From the NCBI RefSeq assembly GCF_014358015.1, contig NZ_JACONV010000006.1, positions 124,001-188,000 of the forward strand: a stretch of DNA of 64,000 nt, in the 5' to 3' direction. Made by a program: the position numbers and the translations under genes. The DNA is from Pseudomonas triticifolii. Its GTDB lineage: Bacteria; Pseudomonadota; Gammaproteobacteria; Pseudomonadales; Pseudomonadaceae. Below are positions 1 through 8,622 of the stretch, one piece after another. The notes beneath the pieces were generated by a model. That model had not been told where the DNA came from. It saw only the letters and a program-made list of their open reading frames with translations, and made no database searches. Position 1 is the stretch's first letter. Each line of letters begins with the position of its first letter.

Positions 1-152
1 CACAGCCTTCGCGAGCAAGCTCGCTCCCACTGGAACTTCGTTGTTCAGCCGGTTGCCTGTCGAGTGATCAGTTTGATCGCTGCCAGAAAACACCATGATC
101 TTACGGACGAAATACACAACCTGTGGGAGCGAGCTTGCTCGCGAAGGCTGTG
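1..152. repeat. Inverted REP pair around a 92-bp spacer (copy A)
   Basis: A 30-bp REP palindrome at 1-30 is the exact reverse complement of the REP at 123-152 (core GTGGGAGCGAGCTTGCTCGC). They enclose a 92-bp spacer at 31-122. The same spacer occurs in the opposite orientation at 1383-1474, with a single base difference noticed. This is a typical Pseudomonas REP doublet (REPIN-like) and no gene is seen in it. Confidence 0.85.
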
Positions 153-207
153 TTTCAAACACAACCTATCGATTGGACGGACGTGCCCCTTCGCGAGCAA
201 GCTCGCT

Positions 208-380
208 TGTATGGTTAGACTTGAAGGGGTGGTGGGACGAACAGTTCGCATCTGACTGCTGTAACAGTACAGACCGTGGGAGACCTCGCCCCACCCCTTC
301 CACCAAAAGCGCCGATAAAGAATGCTTCGTTCAAGCGACGATAGAAACAAGCCTGCGCCTCTGGGTGAAACCCCTCCAAG
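208..380 (+). ncRNA. Candidate IS110 bridge RNA, copy A
   Basis: The noncoding left end can form a perfect 10-bp stem (223-232 with 291-300). The internal loop contains AGTTCGC (243-249), which matches the REP left half AGCTCGC apart from one T/C (G-U wobble) position, and GTGGGAG (276-282), the exact complement of the right half CTCCCAC. These are placed like the left and right target guides of an IS621-type bridge RNA. A second structured part holds AGAAT (319-323), matching the right IS end, and ACAAG (347-351), complementary to core plus left IS end, with a small hairpin between them; these would be the donor guides. The family mechanism is known. The fold and guide assignment here are my inference, made by eye. 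Confidence 0.55.
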
Positions 381-409
381 CCGTAAAACCTTAACGTGGA
401 GAACTGTCC

Positions 410-1360
410 ATGGCAATGCGCGTTTCGAAGTCAATCGTGGGCGTGGATGTCGCCAAAGTTGAACTCGTTATTTATGAGCCAGATCAGGATCTGCTCACCT
501 CGATAACCAACGACAAGCCCACCATAAAACGCTGGCTTAAAACGTTGCCGAGGCCTGCCGCGGTTGCAGTTGAAGCAACAAATGTTTATCACATCGACCT
601 GATCGAGCTGGCTCACGAGGCGGGTCTCGACGTTTACATCATTGATGGCTACCAGCTGAGTAATTACCGTAAAAGTGTTGGCGTGCGCAGTAAAACGGAC
701 GCCTCCGATGCTCGTCTTCTTGCCCGCTATCTAAAGAACGAAGGCGAAGATTTACACCCCTGGACGCCACCTCCCGCCGTCTACGGCAAGCTGCAAAGTC
801 TTCTGCGGCGCAGGGCTTCGCTGGTTCAGGCCAAAACCAGCCTGACCCAGAGCTGGGCAAATGACGCCAGTTTGAAAGCTGTGTTTGCCACTTTTCTCAA
901 GTCCGTTGAACGCCTGGACCTGCTGGTCCAGAAAAAACTTAAAGATGTTTTGCGCGAAGCCGGTCTGCTCGAAGAAGTCGCTCGCTGCCAAGCCATTGAA
1001 GGTATCGGTTTTCTGACTGCAACTGCTTTGGTCATGGCGTACAACCGAGGCGACTTTAAAAGCAGCGATTCTTTCATCGCTTTTTTGGGCATGGATCTGA
1101 GGGTGAGTGACTCGGGCCAAAAAAATGGTCGTAGATCCTTAACCAAGCGAGGGTGCTCGGAAGTTCGTCGATTACTGCACAACGCAGCCATGTCGGCCTG
1201 CCGATCAAGTACCTGGAAAGGGTTCTACAACGAACACCTGAGCAGCGGAAAAGCGACTACCCAGGTGCTTGTCATGCTAAGCCGTAAGCTCGCTCGGATC
1301 GCGTTCTCCCTGATGAAAAATCAGAGCGAGTACCAACCGAAAGGGCTGATTATGGCTTGA
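410..1360 (+). CDS. IS110-family DEDD recombinase (transposase), copy A
   Basis: 316 aa, a normal length for the family. The N-terminal RuvC-like DEDD domain shows GVDVAK (Asp13), VAVEAT (Glu55) and KTDASDA (Asp97, Asp100), spaced as in IS621-type recombinases. The C-terminal Transposase_20 part starts near IEGIGFLTATAL, and HNAAMSAC holds Ser262, the likely catalytic serine. The enzyme would cut and rejoin donor and target DNA at a 2-bp core under bridge-RNA guidance. The start ATG at 410 sits downstream of GGAGAACTGTCC; ATG at codon 3 is an alternative. The protein is identical to that at 1762-2712. No disruption is seen, so it is probably active. Confidence 0.92.
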   Translation: MAMRVSKSIVGVDVAKVELVIYEPDQDLLTSITNDKPTIKRWLKTLPRPAAVAVEATNVYHIDLIELAHEAGLDVYIIDGYQLSNYRKSVGVRSKTDASDARLLARYLKNEGEDLHPWTPPPAVYGKLQSLLRRRASLVQAKTSLTQSWANDASLKAVFATFLKSVERLDLLVQKKLKDVLREAGLLEEVARCQAIEGIGFLTATALVMAYNRGDFKSSDSFIAFLGMDLRVSDSGQKNGRRSLTKRGCSEVRRLLHNAAMSACRSSTWKGFYNEHLSSGKATTQVLVMLSRKLARIAFSLMKNQSEYQPKGLIMA

Positions 1361-1382
1361 TGACCACCATAGAATCTCCCAC

Positions 1383-1504
1383 AGGTTGTGTATTTCGTCC
1401 GTAAGATCATGGTATTTTCTGGCAGCGATCAAACTGATCACTCGACAGGCAACCGGCTGAACAACGAAGTTCCAGTGGGAGCGAGCTTGCTCGCGAAGGC
1501 TGTG
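1383..1504. repeat. Inverted copy of the 92-bp spacer plus forward REP
   Basis: 1383-1474 is the reverse complement of 31-122 (one mismatch noticed, an A/G in the ATGGT(A/G)TTTTC stretch). The forward REP at 1475-1504 follows. On the left the segment is bounded by CCCAC, the tail of the REP broken by IS copy A. The segment therefore lies between inverted REPs in both places but in opposite orientation. Confidence 0.85.
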
Positions 1505-1559
1505 TTTCAAACACAACCTATCGATTGGACGGACGTGCCCCTTCGCGAGCAAGCTCGCT

Positions 1560-1732
1560 TGTATGGTTAGACTTGAAGGGGTGGTGGGACGAACAGTTCG
1601 CATCTGACTGCTGTAACAGTACAGACCGTGGGAGACCTCGCCCCACCCCTTCCACCAAAAGCGCCGATAAAGAATGCTTCGTTCAAGCGACGATAGAAAC
1701 AAGCCTGCGCCTCTGGGTGAAACCCCTCCAAG
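1560..1732 (+). ncRNA. Candidate IS110 bridge RNA, copy B
   Basis: Same sequence as the candidate in copy A, shifted by 1352 bp. The target-guide candidates are AGTTCGC at 1595-1601 and GTGGGAG at 1628-1634, inside the stem 1575-1584/1643-1652. The flanking REP halves again match these guides, as predicted if bridge-RNA pairing chose both sites. Confidence 0.55.
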
Positions 1733-1761
1733 CCGTAAAACCTTAACGTGGAGAACTGTCC

Positions 1762-2712
1762 ATGGCAATGCGCGTTTCGAAGTCAATCGTGGGCGTGGAT
1801 GTCGCCAAAGTTGAACTCGTTATTTATGAGCCAGATCAGGATCTGCTCACCTCGATAACCAACGACAAGCCCACCATAAAACGCTGGCTTAAAACGTTGC
1901 CGAGGCCTGCCGCGGTTGCAGTTGAAGCAACAAATGTTTATCACATCGACCTGATCGAGCTGGCTCACGAGGCGGGTCTCGACGTTTACATCATTGATGG
2001 CTACCAGCTGAGTAATTACCGTAAAAGTGTTGGCGTGCGCAGTAAAACGGACGCCTCCGATGCTCGTCTTCTTGCCCGCTATCTAAAGAACGAAGGCGAA
2101 GATTTACACCCCTGGACGCCACCTCCCGCCGTCTACGGCAAGCTGCAAAGTCTTCTGCGGCGCAGGGCTTCGCTGGTTCAGGCCAAAACCAGCCTGACCC
2201 AGAGCTGGGCAAATGACGCCAGTTTGAAAGCTGTGTTTGCCACTTTTCTCAAGTCCGTTGAACGCCTGGACCTGCTGGTCCAGAAAAAACTTAAAGATGT
2301 TTTGCGCGAAGCCGGTCTGCTCGAAGAAGTCGCTCGCTGCCAAGCCATTGAAGGTATCGGTTTTCTGACTGCAACTGCTTTGGTCATGGCGTACAACCGA
2401 GGCGACTTTAAAAGCAGCGATTCTTTCATCGCTTTTTTGGGCATGGATCTGAGGGTGAGTGACTCGGGCCAAAAAAATGGTCGTAGATCCTTAACCAAGC
2501 GAGGGTGCTCGGAAGTTCGTCGATTACTGCACAACGCAGCCATGTCGGCCTGCCGATCAAGTACCTGGAAAGGGTTCTACAACGAACACCTGAGCAGCGG
2601 AAAAGCGACTACCCAGGTGCTTGTCATGCTAAGCCGTAAGCTCGCTCGGATCGCGTTCTCCCTGATGAAAAATCAGAGCGAGTACCAACCGAAAGGGCTG
2701 ATTATGGCTTGA
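1762..2712 (+). CDS. IS110-family DEDD recombinase (transposase), copy B
   Basis: The 316-aa product is identical to the copy at 410-1360, with the same DEDD residues (Asp13, Glu55, Asp97, Asp100) and candidate Ser262. It lies 102 bp upstream of pqqF in the same direction, so read-through from the element could reach the pqq genes. No frameshift is present. Confidence 0.92.
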   Translation: MAMRVSKSIVGVDVAKVELVIYEPDQDLLTSITNDKPTIKRWLKTLPRPAAVAVEATNVYHIDLIELAHEAGLDVYIIDGYQLSNYRKSVGVRSKTDASDARLLARYLKNEGEDLHPWTPPPAVYGKLQSLLRRRASLVQAKTSLTQSWANDASLKAVFATFLKSVERLDLLVQKKLKDVLREAGLLEEVARCQAIEGIGFLTATALVMAYNRGDFKSSDSFIAFLGMDLRVSDSGQKNGRRSLTKRGCSEVRRLLHNAAMSACRSSTWKGFYNEHLSSGKATTQVLVMLSRKLARIAFSLMKNQSEYQPKGLIMA

Positions 2713-2814
2713 TGACCACCATAGAATCTCCCACTGGGTATACATCAGCACCTCGCGAAGCGGCCTGTTTATCCGCTAGCATGACGCTCTGTTTCCCTGC
2801 CTCTGCGACACGCC

Positions 2815-5181
2815 ATGCCTTCCCCACGCACGTCTGCCGTTAAACGCATCACTCTGGCCAACGGCCTGAGCGTGGTGCTGTGTAATGAACCACGGCTCAA
2901 GCGCTGCGCCGCTTCGTTGCGGGTCGCGGCGGGCAGTCATGATGTGCCGCGGGCATGGCCGGGGCTGGCGCATTTTCTGGAGCATCTGTTCTTTCTGGGC
3001 ACCGAGCGTTTCACCGACGAGCAGAACCTGATGACCTACGTGCAGTGCCACGGCGGTCAGGTCAACGCCAGCACGCGAGAACGCACCACTGACTTTTTCT
3101 TCGAGCTGCCGCCCGCCGCTTTTGCCGATGGTCTGGAACGCCTGTGCGACATGCTCGCTCAACCGCGCATGGCCATGGCGGACCAATTGCGTGAACGCGA
3201 GGTGCTGCATGCCGAGTTCATCGCCTGGCGCGGGGATGCCGAGACCCGCCAACAACGCCACCTGCTGGCCTCGATCAACCCACACCATCCGTTACGCGGG
3301 TTTCACGCGGGCAATCGCTACAGCCTGTCGGTGCCCAACCCTGCGTTTCAACAGGCATTGAGGGACTTCTACCAACGGTTTTATCAAGCCGGGCAAATGA
3401 CGCTTTGCCTGAGCGGCCCGCAGTCACTGGCTGAACTGGAAAGCCTGGCGACCCGTTACGGCGTGTTGTTCGCAGCGGGCAAGCGCGTCGAACAGTTGCC
3501 TGCACCTTCGCTGACTGAGCACGCCACTCCAGTGCTGGAAACCGATGCGCAGCGCCTGCATCTGCTGTTCGCCTGCGACGGCTTGCCGGAAAAGGCTGAC
3601 GAAGCCGTGGCGTTTCTGTGCCATTGGATGAACGCCGCCAAACCGGGCGGGCTGGTGGCCACGTTGAGTGAACGAGGCCTGACTGACGCGTTGAAAGCCA
3701 CGCAGCTGTACCTGTTTGGCGGGCAATTGTTGCTGGAGGTGACCTTTGAAAAAGGCTTCGCGAGCAAGCTTTCGCCCGCAAAAGCGGCGGGACTGTCACT
3801 CCATTGGCTCGCTTTTTTCAAATCGAAATGGTCGTCTCTGGTAGAGGAATACCGGCGTATTCAGCACCGTCAGTTGCAGGTCTGCGGTGCCTTGGCGCTG
3901 GCGCATCATTATTGCCGCGATCTTCCGACAACGCTCAGTGAGCAAGGCGGCGAGGCGTTGCGAGTGTTGCTGGATCAACTCGGCCCTGAAACGCTGATCA
4001 ATGTGCAGGGTGTGGATAACCCGGCAGGCGAGCCTGGCGACTGGCACCTGCCTGCGCCCAACCCGTTTTTACTGACCGATTCAGAATCTAGGCCGGCCGC
4101 CGTCGAGGCCGCTGTGTACCTGCGCTGGACGTTGCAGCACCCACAACCCAGGCTCTGGCAGGTACTCAACGACAGCCTGAAAGACCTCATTGAGGAGGCC
4201 CGACAAGCCGGGGTTGCGCTGGCGTTCAGTGAATATGGGACGTACTGGCAGCTCAGGCTGAACGGCCTGCACGAGCCATTCGCTGCCATTATCAAACACT
4301 GCCTGCATTGCTTGCGGCATCCGGCACCGGAAGCGCTGGCCCGTTACGCAGAGCCTGCAAACGAACCGGCGTTGATCCCGATTCGTCAGTTGCTCAAACG
4401 CTTGCCTGATTATTTTTTAGCCAGCGGGTCGAGCCAGGAAACCGATGACCTGCACAGCGTCTGGGCCGGTGCAAGCTGGACACGCTTCGCCACAGGGTTG
4501 CCCACCGACGCCCGGAACCGTGTCGAAGCGGCGCTGCAAGGCATGCCCGGCAAACCGCAGGCACAGCCAGCGATGTCAACAACCCGTAACCCGGGCAAGC
4601 ATTGGCAGACAGAAGCCTCGTCTTCCTCAGAAAGCGCCGTGCTGTTGTTTTGCCCCGCACCCAGCGCATCGGCCCGGGATGAGGCCGCCTGGCGCCTGCT
4701 CGCGCATCGAATTCAAGCGCCTTTCTACCAACGGCTGCGGGTCGAATTGCAGTTGGGTTACGCGGTGTTCAGCGGCATCCGGCAGATCGACGGGACGACA
4801 GGGCTGCTGTTTGGCGTGCAATCGCCGTCGTGCAGCGTCGATCAACTGGTCGCGCACATCGAGGCTTTTCTGGAAGGGCTGCCTGAGCTGATACGCAACG
4901 CCGATCTGGCCGAACAGCGCCAGGCCTTGATCACGCAGCAGGACGTTTCCACGCTGCCTTACGAGCAAGCCGCAGAAACGCGCTGGCAGGCGCACCTTGC
5001 TGGCCACACCGAGGGGCACGGGCTTGATCTGCACGGTGCGCTGTCAAATCTGGATACACACTCTTTAAACACGGCCGCCCGCGCCCTGTGCGATGCCAGC
5101 GCGGGCTGGCTGATCCTGGCCAATCGCCCGCCAGCCGCGGCTTTCAAGGATCGTTACCTGAACGGTAACGGTCTTTCATAA
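2815..5181 (+). CDS. pqqF: PQQ biosynthesis protease PqqF (M16 family)
   Basis: 788 aa, an insulinase-like (M16) zinc peptidase thought to trim the crosslinked PqqA peptide during pyrroloquinoline quinone synthesis. The N-terminal catalytic domain has the inverted zinc motif HFLEH near residue 53, followed by the usual downstream glutamates in the EREVLHAEF region. The C-terminal half is a divergent M16 domain. It is first in the cluster, upstream of pqqA as in other pseudomonads. Residues around 313-325 (KGFASKLSPAKA) are encoded by a REP-like stretch at about 3757-3780, which looks like an in-frame REP insertion in a poorly conserved linker. ATG 2815 gives a good N-terminus; the Shine-Dalgarno is weak. 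Confidence 0.9.
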   Translation: MPSPRTSAVKRITLANGLSVVLCNEPRLKRCAASLRVAAGSHDVPRAWPGLAHFLEHLFFLGTERFTDEQNLMTYVQCHGGQVNASTRERTTDFFFELPPAAFADGLERLCDMLAQPRMAMADQLREREVLHAEFIAWRGDAETRQQRHLLASINPHHPLRGFHAGNRYSLSVPNPAFQQALRDFYQRFYQAGQMTLCLSGPQSLAELESLATRYGVLFAAGKRVEQLPAPSLTEHATPVLETDAQRLHLLFACDGLPEKADEAVAFLCHWMNAAKPGGLVATLSERGLTDALKATQLYLFGGQLLLEVTFEKGFASKLSPAKAAGLSLHWLAFFKSKWSSLVEEYRRIQHRQLQVCGALALAHHYCRDLPTTLSEQGGEALRVLLDQLGPETLINVQGVDNPAGEPGDWHLPAPNPFLLTDSESRPAAVEAAVYLRWTLQHPQPRLWQVLNDSLKDLIEEARQAGVALAFSEYGTYWQLRLNGLHEPFAAIIKHCLHCLRHPAPEALARYAEPANEPALIPIRQLLKRLPDYFLASGSSQETDDLHSVWAGASWTRFATGLPTDARNRVEAALQGMPGKPQAQPAMSTTRNPGKHWQTEASSSSESAVLLFCPAPSASARDEAAWRLLAHRIQAPFYQRLRVELQLGYAVFSGIRQIDGTTGLLFGVQSPSCSVDQLVAHIEAFLEGLPELIRNADLAEQRQALITQQDVSTLPYEQAAETRWQAHLAGHTEGHGLDLHGALSNLDTHSLNTAARALCDASAGWLILANRPPAAAFKDRYLNGNGLS
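3757..3780. repeat. REP-derived sequence inside pqqF
   Basis: CTTCGCGAGCAAGCT here matches 15 bases of the inverted REP seen at 1-30. The rest of the palindrome is degenerate (TTCGCCCGC). It lies in frame within pqqF and encodes GFASKL. REPs are normally extragenic, so this is unusual. Confidence 0.6.
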
Positions 5182-5304
5182 AGATTTGAGCGCTGCCAAA
5201 TTGTTAAATTGAGTAACATAGCTCCCTAAGCATCTGAACGTATGCCGTTGCTGGCGCACTAAGATGTAGTCACCAACCGCTGCACTATCTGAAGGAGTAT
5301 TTTT

Positions 5305-5379
5305 ATGTCGTGGACTAAACCTGCTTACACTGATCTGCGTATCGGCTTCGAAGTCACCATGTACTTCGCCAGCCGTTGA
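5305..5379 (+). CDS. pqqA: PQQ precursor peptide PqqA
   Basis: 24-residue peptide beginning [17 protein letters not shown] and ending YFASR. Glu16 and Tyr20, the two residues that are crosslinked and become the PQQ skeleton, are at their canonical positions within EVTMY. The Shine-Dalgarno GAAGGAG lies 9-10 nt before the ATG. The gene is followed directly by a strong intrinsic terminator (5396-5422), the usual way pqqA is made in excess over pqqBCDE. Its small size means automatic gene calling often misses it. Confidence 0.97.
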
Positions 5380-5395
5380 TTTCAGTGCGCTGCAA

Positions 5396-5422
5396 AGCCT
5401 CGGTTCGCCGGGGCTTTTTTTA
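5396..5422 (+). terminator. Intrinsic terminator between pqqA and pqqB
   Basis: The stem AGCCTCGG / CCGGGGCT (8 bp including one G-T) with a TTCG loop is followed by seven Ts. Position and strength suggest attenuation, so that pqqA is over-transcribed and a fraction of transcripts continue into pqqBCDE. Confidence 0.85.
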
Positions 5423-5473
5423 TTGTCAGACTGCTTTTGTTTTTTGTTTCGGGTCATGTGGTAGGGAGCTGAC

Positions 5474-6385
5474 ATGTACATCCAGATTCTAGGTTCCGCT
5501 GCCGGCGGTGGTTTTCCCCAGTGGAACTGCAACTGCGTCAACTGCGCAGGCTTTCGCGACGGCAGCCTGCGGACGCAGGCGCGCACTCAATCCTCTATTG
5601 CGCTGTCCGACGACGGCGTGAACTGGGTGCTGTGCAATGCCTCGCCGGACATCCGCGCTCAACTGCAGAGCTTTGCGCCGATGCAGCCGGGCCGTGCGCT
5701 ACGCGACACCGGGATCAGCGCCATTGTGTTGATGGACAGCCAGATCGACCACACCACCGGCTTGTTGAGTCTGCGTGAAGGCTGCCCGCATCAGGTATGG
5801 TGCACCGACATGGTCCATGAAGACCTCAGCACGGGCTTTCCGCTGTTCGAGATGCTCAAGCACTGGAACGGCGGCCTGGACTGGCACCGCATCGAGCTGC
5901 AAGGCAGCTTCGTGATTCCGGCCTGCCCGAACCTGCGGTTTACACCGTTCCCGCTACGCAGCGCCGCGCCGCCTTACTCCCCGCACCGTTTCGACCCGCA
6001 TCCGGGCGACAACATCGGTTTGCTGGTGGAGGACACCCGCACTGGCGGCAAGCTGTTCTATGCGCCGGGCCTGGGCAAGGTCGATGAAGCGCTGGCCGAC
6101 AAGATGCGCGACGCCGACTGCCTGCTGGTCGACGGCACGATGTGGGACGACGACGAAATGCAGCGTCGCGGTGTGGGCACTCGCACCGGCCGGGAAATGG
6201 GCCATCTGGCACAAAACGGTCCTGGCGGCATGCTCGACGTGCTGGAAGGCTTCCCGACCCAGCGCAAGGTGCTGATCCACATCAACAACACCAACCCGAT
6301 CCTCGACGAAGACTCTCCCGAGCGCGCCGAACTGGTCCGCCGCAACGTTGAAGTTGCTTTCGATGGCATGAGCATCGAGCTTTAG
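5474..6385 (+). CDS. pqqB: PQQ biosynthesis protein PqqB
   Basis: 303 aa, the expected length for PqqB, a metallo-beta-lactamase-fold oxygenase that hydroxylates the tyrosine-derived part of the PQQ precursor. The N-terminus has [13 protein letters not shown] followed by the Cys-rich CNCVNCAG (structural zinc site). The central QIDHTTG and the C-terminal HINNTNPIL segments are family hallmarks. The start ATG at 5474 is preceded by GTAGGGAGCTGAC. It is the first gene after the pqqA terminator and is followed 8 bp later by pqqC. Confidence 0.95.
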   Translation: MYIQILGSAAGGGFPQWNCNCVNCAGFRDGSLRTQARTQSSIALSDDGVNWVLCNASPDIRAQLQSFAPMQPGRALRDTGISAIVLMDSQIDHTTGLLSLREGCPHQVWCTDMVHEDLSTGFPLFEMLKHWNGGLDWHRIELQGSFVIPACPNLRFTPFPLRSAAPPYSPHRFDPHPGDNIGLLVEDTRTGGKLFYAPGLGKVDEALADKMRDADCLLVDGTMWDDDEMQRRGVGTRTGREMGHLAQNGPGGMLDVLEGFPTQRKVLIHINNTNPILDEDSPERAELVRRNVEVAFDGMSIEL

Positions 6386-6393
6386 GAGCCGAC

Positions 6394-7149
6394 ATGAGCG
6401 AAGCCACTGCGCTGTCCCCCGCCGAGTTCGAGCAGGCCTTGCGGGCCAAGGGCGCGTATTACCACATCTACCACCCCTATCACGTCGCGATGTATGAAGG
6501 CCGTGCGACCCGCGAGCAGATTCAAGGATGGGTCGCCAACCGCTTTTATTATCAGGTGAACATTCCGCTCAAGGATGCCGCGATTCTGGCCAACTGCCCG
6601 GACCGCGAAATTCGTCGCGAATGGATTCAGCGTCTGCTCGATCACGACGGCGCGCCCGGCGAAGACGGCGGCATTGAGGCCTGGCTGCGTCTGGGTCAGG
6701 CGGTCGGCCTGGACCCTGATCAGTTGCGCTCCCAGGAGCTGGTGCTGCCGGGCGTGCGCTTTGCCGTGGATGCCTACGTGAATTTTGCCCGCCGTGCCAA
6801 CTGGCAGGAAGCGGCCAGCAGCTCGTTGACAGAGCTGTTCGCGCCGCAGATTCACCAGTCGCGCCTGGACAGCTGGCCGCAGCATTACCCGTGGATCGAC
6901 CCGCAGGGTTACCACTATTTCCGCACGCGCCTGGGCCAGGCACGTCGCGACGTAGAACATGGCCTCGCGATTACGTTACAGCACTACACTACGTATGAAG
7001 GCCAGCAGCGCATGCTGGAGATCCTGCAGTTCAAGCTCGATATTCTGTGGAGCATGCTCGATGCCATGTCCATGGCTTACGAATTGAACCGCCCGCCCTA
7101 CCACAGCGTCACAGACCAGAAGGTCTGGCATAAGGGAATCGCGCTATGA
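6394..7149 (+). CDS. pqqC: Pyrroloquinoline-quinone synthase PqqC
   Basis: 251 aa, full length. PqqC is the cofactorless oxidase that performs the final ring closure and eight-electron oxidation to PQQ. The TENA/THI-4-like helical fold is recognisable, with [15 protein letters not shown] near the N-terminus and WVANRFYYQ forming the active-site helix. It starts 8 bp after pqqB with the Shine-Dalgarno AGGAG. Its stop codon overlaps the pqqD start as ATGA, so the two are likely translationally coupled. Confidence 0.96.
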   Translation: MSEATALSPAEFEQALRAKGAYYHIYHPYHVAMYEGRATREQIQGWVANRFYYQVNIPLKDAAILANCPDREIRREWIQRLLDHDGAPGEDGGIEAWLRLGQAVGLDPDQLRSQELVLPGVRFAVDAYVNFARRANWQEAASSSLTELFAPQIHQSRLDSWPQHYPWIDPQGYHYFRTRLGQARRDVEHGLAITLQHYTTYEGQQRMLEILQFKLDILWSMLDAMSMAYELNRPPYHSVTDQKVWHKGIAL

Positions 7150-7460
7150 ACGTTCTTCACGAGAAAGACAAGTCGAACCCGGAACGCCTGTCATTTCGCA
7201 ACAAGGTCCCACACTGGCGTCAAGGCTATCGCTTCCAGTTCGAACCGGCTCAGAACGGTAACGTGTTGCTGTACCCGGAAGGCATGATCAAGCTCAACGA
7301 CAGTGCTGGTTTGATCGGCGGTCTGGTCGATGGAAAGCGGACCATCGCTGCCATCATTCAAGAGCTGGAGCACAAATTCCCCAACGTCCCCGAACTGGGC
7401 ATGGATGTCGATGACTTCATGAAGGTCGCCCAGGAAAAACACTGGATCACCCTTGACTGA
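7146..7460 (+). CDS. pqqD: PQQ peptide chaperone PqqD
   Basis: 104 aa. PqqD is a RiPP recognition element that binds PqqA and presents it to PqqE. The recognisable core begins at [14 protein letters not shown] and continues through [12 protein letters not shown]. The N-terminal extension ([17 protein letters not shown]) is longer than in many 92-aa homologues, but the ATG at 7146 overlaps the pqqC stop and is the natural coupled start. The end overlaps pqqE by 8 nt. Confidence 0.94.
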   Translation: MNVLHEKDKSNPERLSFRNKVPHWRQGYRFQFEPAQNGNVLLYPEGMIKLNDSAGLIGGLVDGKRTIAAIIQELEHKFPNVPELGMDVDDFMKVAQEKHWITLD

Positions 7461-8622
7461 ACTGACACTCGCCACCGCCAACCCACTGATACCGCCCAGG
7501 CCGGAAACCGGCCTGCCGCTGTGGCTACTGGCTGAACTGACCTACCGCTGCCCGCTGCAATGCCCGTATTGCTCGAACCCGCTCGACTTCGCGAAACAGG
7601 GTCAGGAGCTGACCACCGAGCAGTGGTTCAAGGTGATGCAGGAAGCCCGGCAGATGGGTGCCGCGCAGATCGGTTTTTCAGGCGGCGAACCGCTGGTGCG
7701 CCAGGACCTGGCCGAACTGATCGCTGAAGCGCGACGGCTGGGCTTTTACACCAACCTGATCACCTCAGGCATCGGCCTGACCGAAGAGAAGATCATCGCG
7801 TTCAAGGAAGCCGGTCTGGACCATATTCAGATCAGCTTTCAGGCCAGCGACGAGCAGGTGAACAACATGCTCGCGGGCTCGAAGAAAGCCTTCGCGCAGA
7901 AGCTGGAAATGGCCCGTGCGGTGAAGAAGCACGGCTACCCGATGGTGCTGAACTTTGTCACCCACCGGCACAACATCGACAAGATCGACAAGATCATCGA
8001 GCTATGCCTGGCCCTTGAAGCGGACTTCGTCGAACTGGCCACCTGCCAGTTCTATGGCTGGGCGCACCTGAACCGTATCGGCCTGTTGCCGACCAAGGAT
8101 CAACTGGTACGCGCTGAAGCGGTGACCAATCAGTACCGAGAACAGCTCGAAGCGGAAAATCATCCGTGCAAGCTGATCTTCGTCACACCCGATTACTACG
8201 AAGAACGCCCCAAAGCCTGCATGAACGGCTGGGGCAGCATCTTCCTGACCGTCACGCCGGACGGCACCGCACTGCCTTGCCATGGCGCACGTCAGATGCC
8301 GATCCAGTTCCCGAACGTGCGCGATCACAGCATGCAGCACATCTGGTACGACTCGTTCGGTTTCAACCGCTTTCGCGGCTACGACTGGATGCCCGAGCCC
8401 TGCCGTTCCTGTGATGAAAAGGAAAAGGATTTCGGCGGCTGCCGCTGCCAGGCCTTCATGCTGACCGGCGACGCGGCCAACGCCGATCCGGTGTGCAGCA
8501 AGTCCCCGCACCACGGGATGATCACGCAGGCTCGCGACGAATCCGAGACCGCTACCCAAACCATCGAAGAGCTGGCCTTTCGCAATGAACGAAACTCACG
8601 ACTCATCGCCAAATCATCCTGA
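7453..8622 (+). CDS. pqqE: PqqA peptide cyclase PqqE (radical SAM)
   Basis: 389 aa. PqqE is a radical SAM/SPASM enzyme that forms the Glu-Tyr carbon-carbon crosslink in PqqA, with PqqD as partner. The radical SAM motif CPLQCPYC gives Cys33, Cys37 and Cys40 (CX3CX2C). GFSGGEP is the SAM-binding glycine motif. C-terminal auxiliary-cluster cysteines lie in [21 protein letters not shown] and DPVCSK. The start appears to be TTG at 7453, inside the end of pqqD, where no ATG fits the frame and the family N-terminus. A TTG start may lower its translation relative to PqqD. Confidence 0.94.
   Translation: MTELTLATANPLIPPRPETGLPLWLLAELTYRCPLQCPYCSNPLDFAKQGQELTTEQWFKVMQEARQMGAAQIGFSGGEPLVRQDLAELIAEARRLGFYTNLITSGIGLTEEKIIAFKEAGLDHIQISFQASDEQVNNMLAGSKKAFAQKLEMARAVKKHGYPMVLNFVTHRHNIDKIDKIIELCLALEADFVELATCQFYGWAHLNRIGLLPTKDQLVRAEAVTNQYREQLEAENHPCKLIFVTPDYYEERPKACMNGWGSIFLTVTPDGTALPCHGARQMPIQFPNVRDHSMQHIWYDSFGFNRFRGYDWMPEPCRSCDEKEKDFGGCRCQAFMLTGDAANADPVCSKSPHHGMITQARDESETATQTIEELAFRNERNSRLIAKSS

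Larger units (their letters stand above)
208..1377 (+). mobile_element. IS110-family insertion sequence, copy A
   Basis: The boundaries follow from the interrupted REP. The left flank ends GCAAGCTCGCT (to 207) and the right flank resumes CCCAC at 1378, which together rebuild GCAAGCTCGCTCCCAC. A CT dinucleotide stands at both junctions (206-207 and 1376-1377), as expected for the 2-bp core exchanged by IS110 recombinases; there are no terminal inverted repeats. The element is about 1170 bp, with about 200 bp of noncoding left end followed by one recombinase gene. Long noncoding left ends carry the bridge RNA in the IS110 subgroup. Confidence 0.8.
1560..2729 (+). mobile_element. IS110-family insertion sequence, copy B
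   Basis: Second copy with the same junctions as copy A: the left REP half ends GCTCGCT at 1559, the right half CCCAC starts at 2730, and CT stands at both ends (1558-1559, 2728-2729). It is inserted in the same REP position and the same orientation. Its right end lies 85 bp before the pqqF start codon, so it may have displaced or altered the original upstream control region of pqqF. Confidence 0.8.
123..2734. repeat. Tandem duplication, period 1352 bp
   Basis: Positions 123-1382 recur at 1475-2734 with no difference noticed. Each unit holds a forward REP, a 33-bp linker, the left part of an inverted REP, a whole IS110-family element and the last 5 bp of the interrupted REP. The units are separated by the 92-bp spacer at 1383-1474, which is inverted relative to the copy at 31-122. 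The identity points to a recent duplication or independent insertion in duplicated REPs. An assembly artefact cannot be excluded from sequence alone. Confidence 0.85.
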
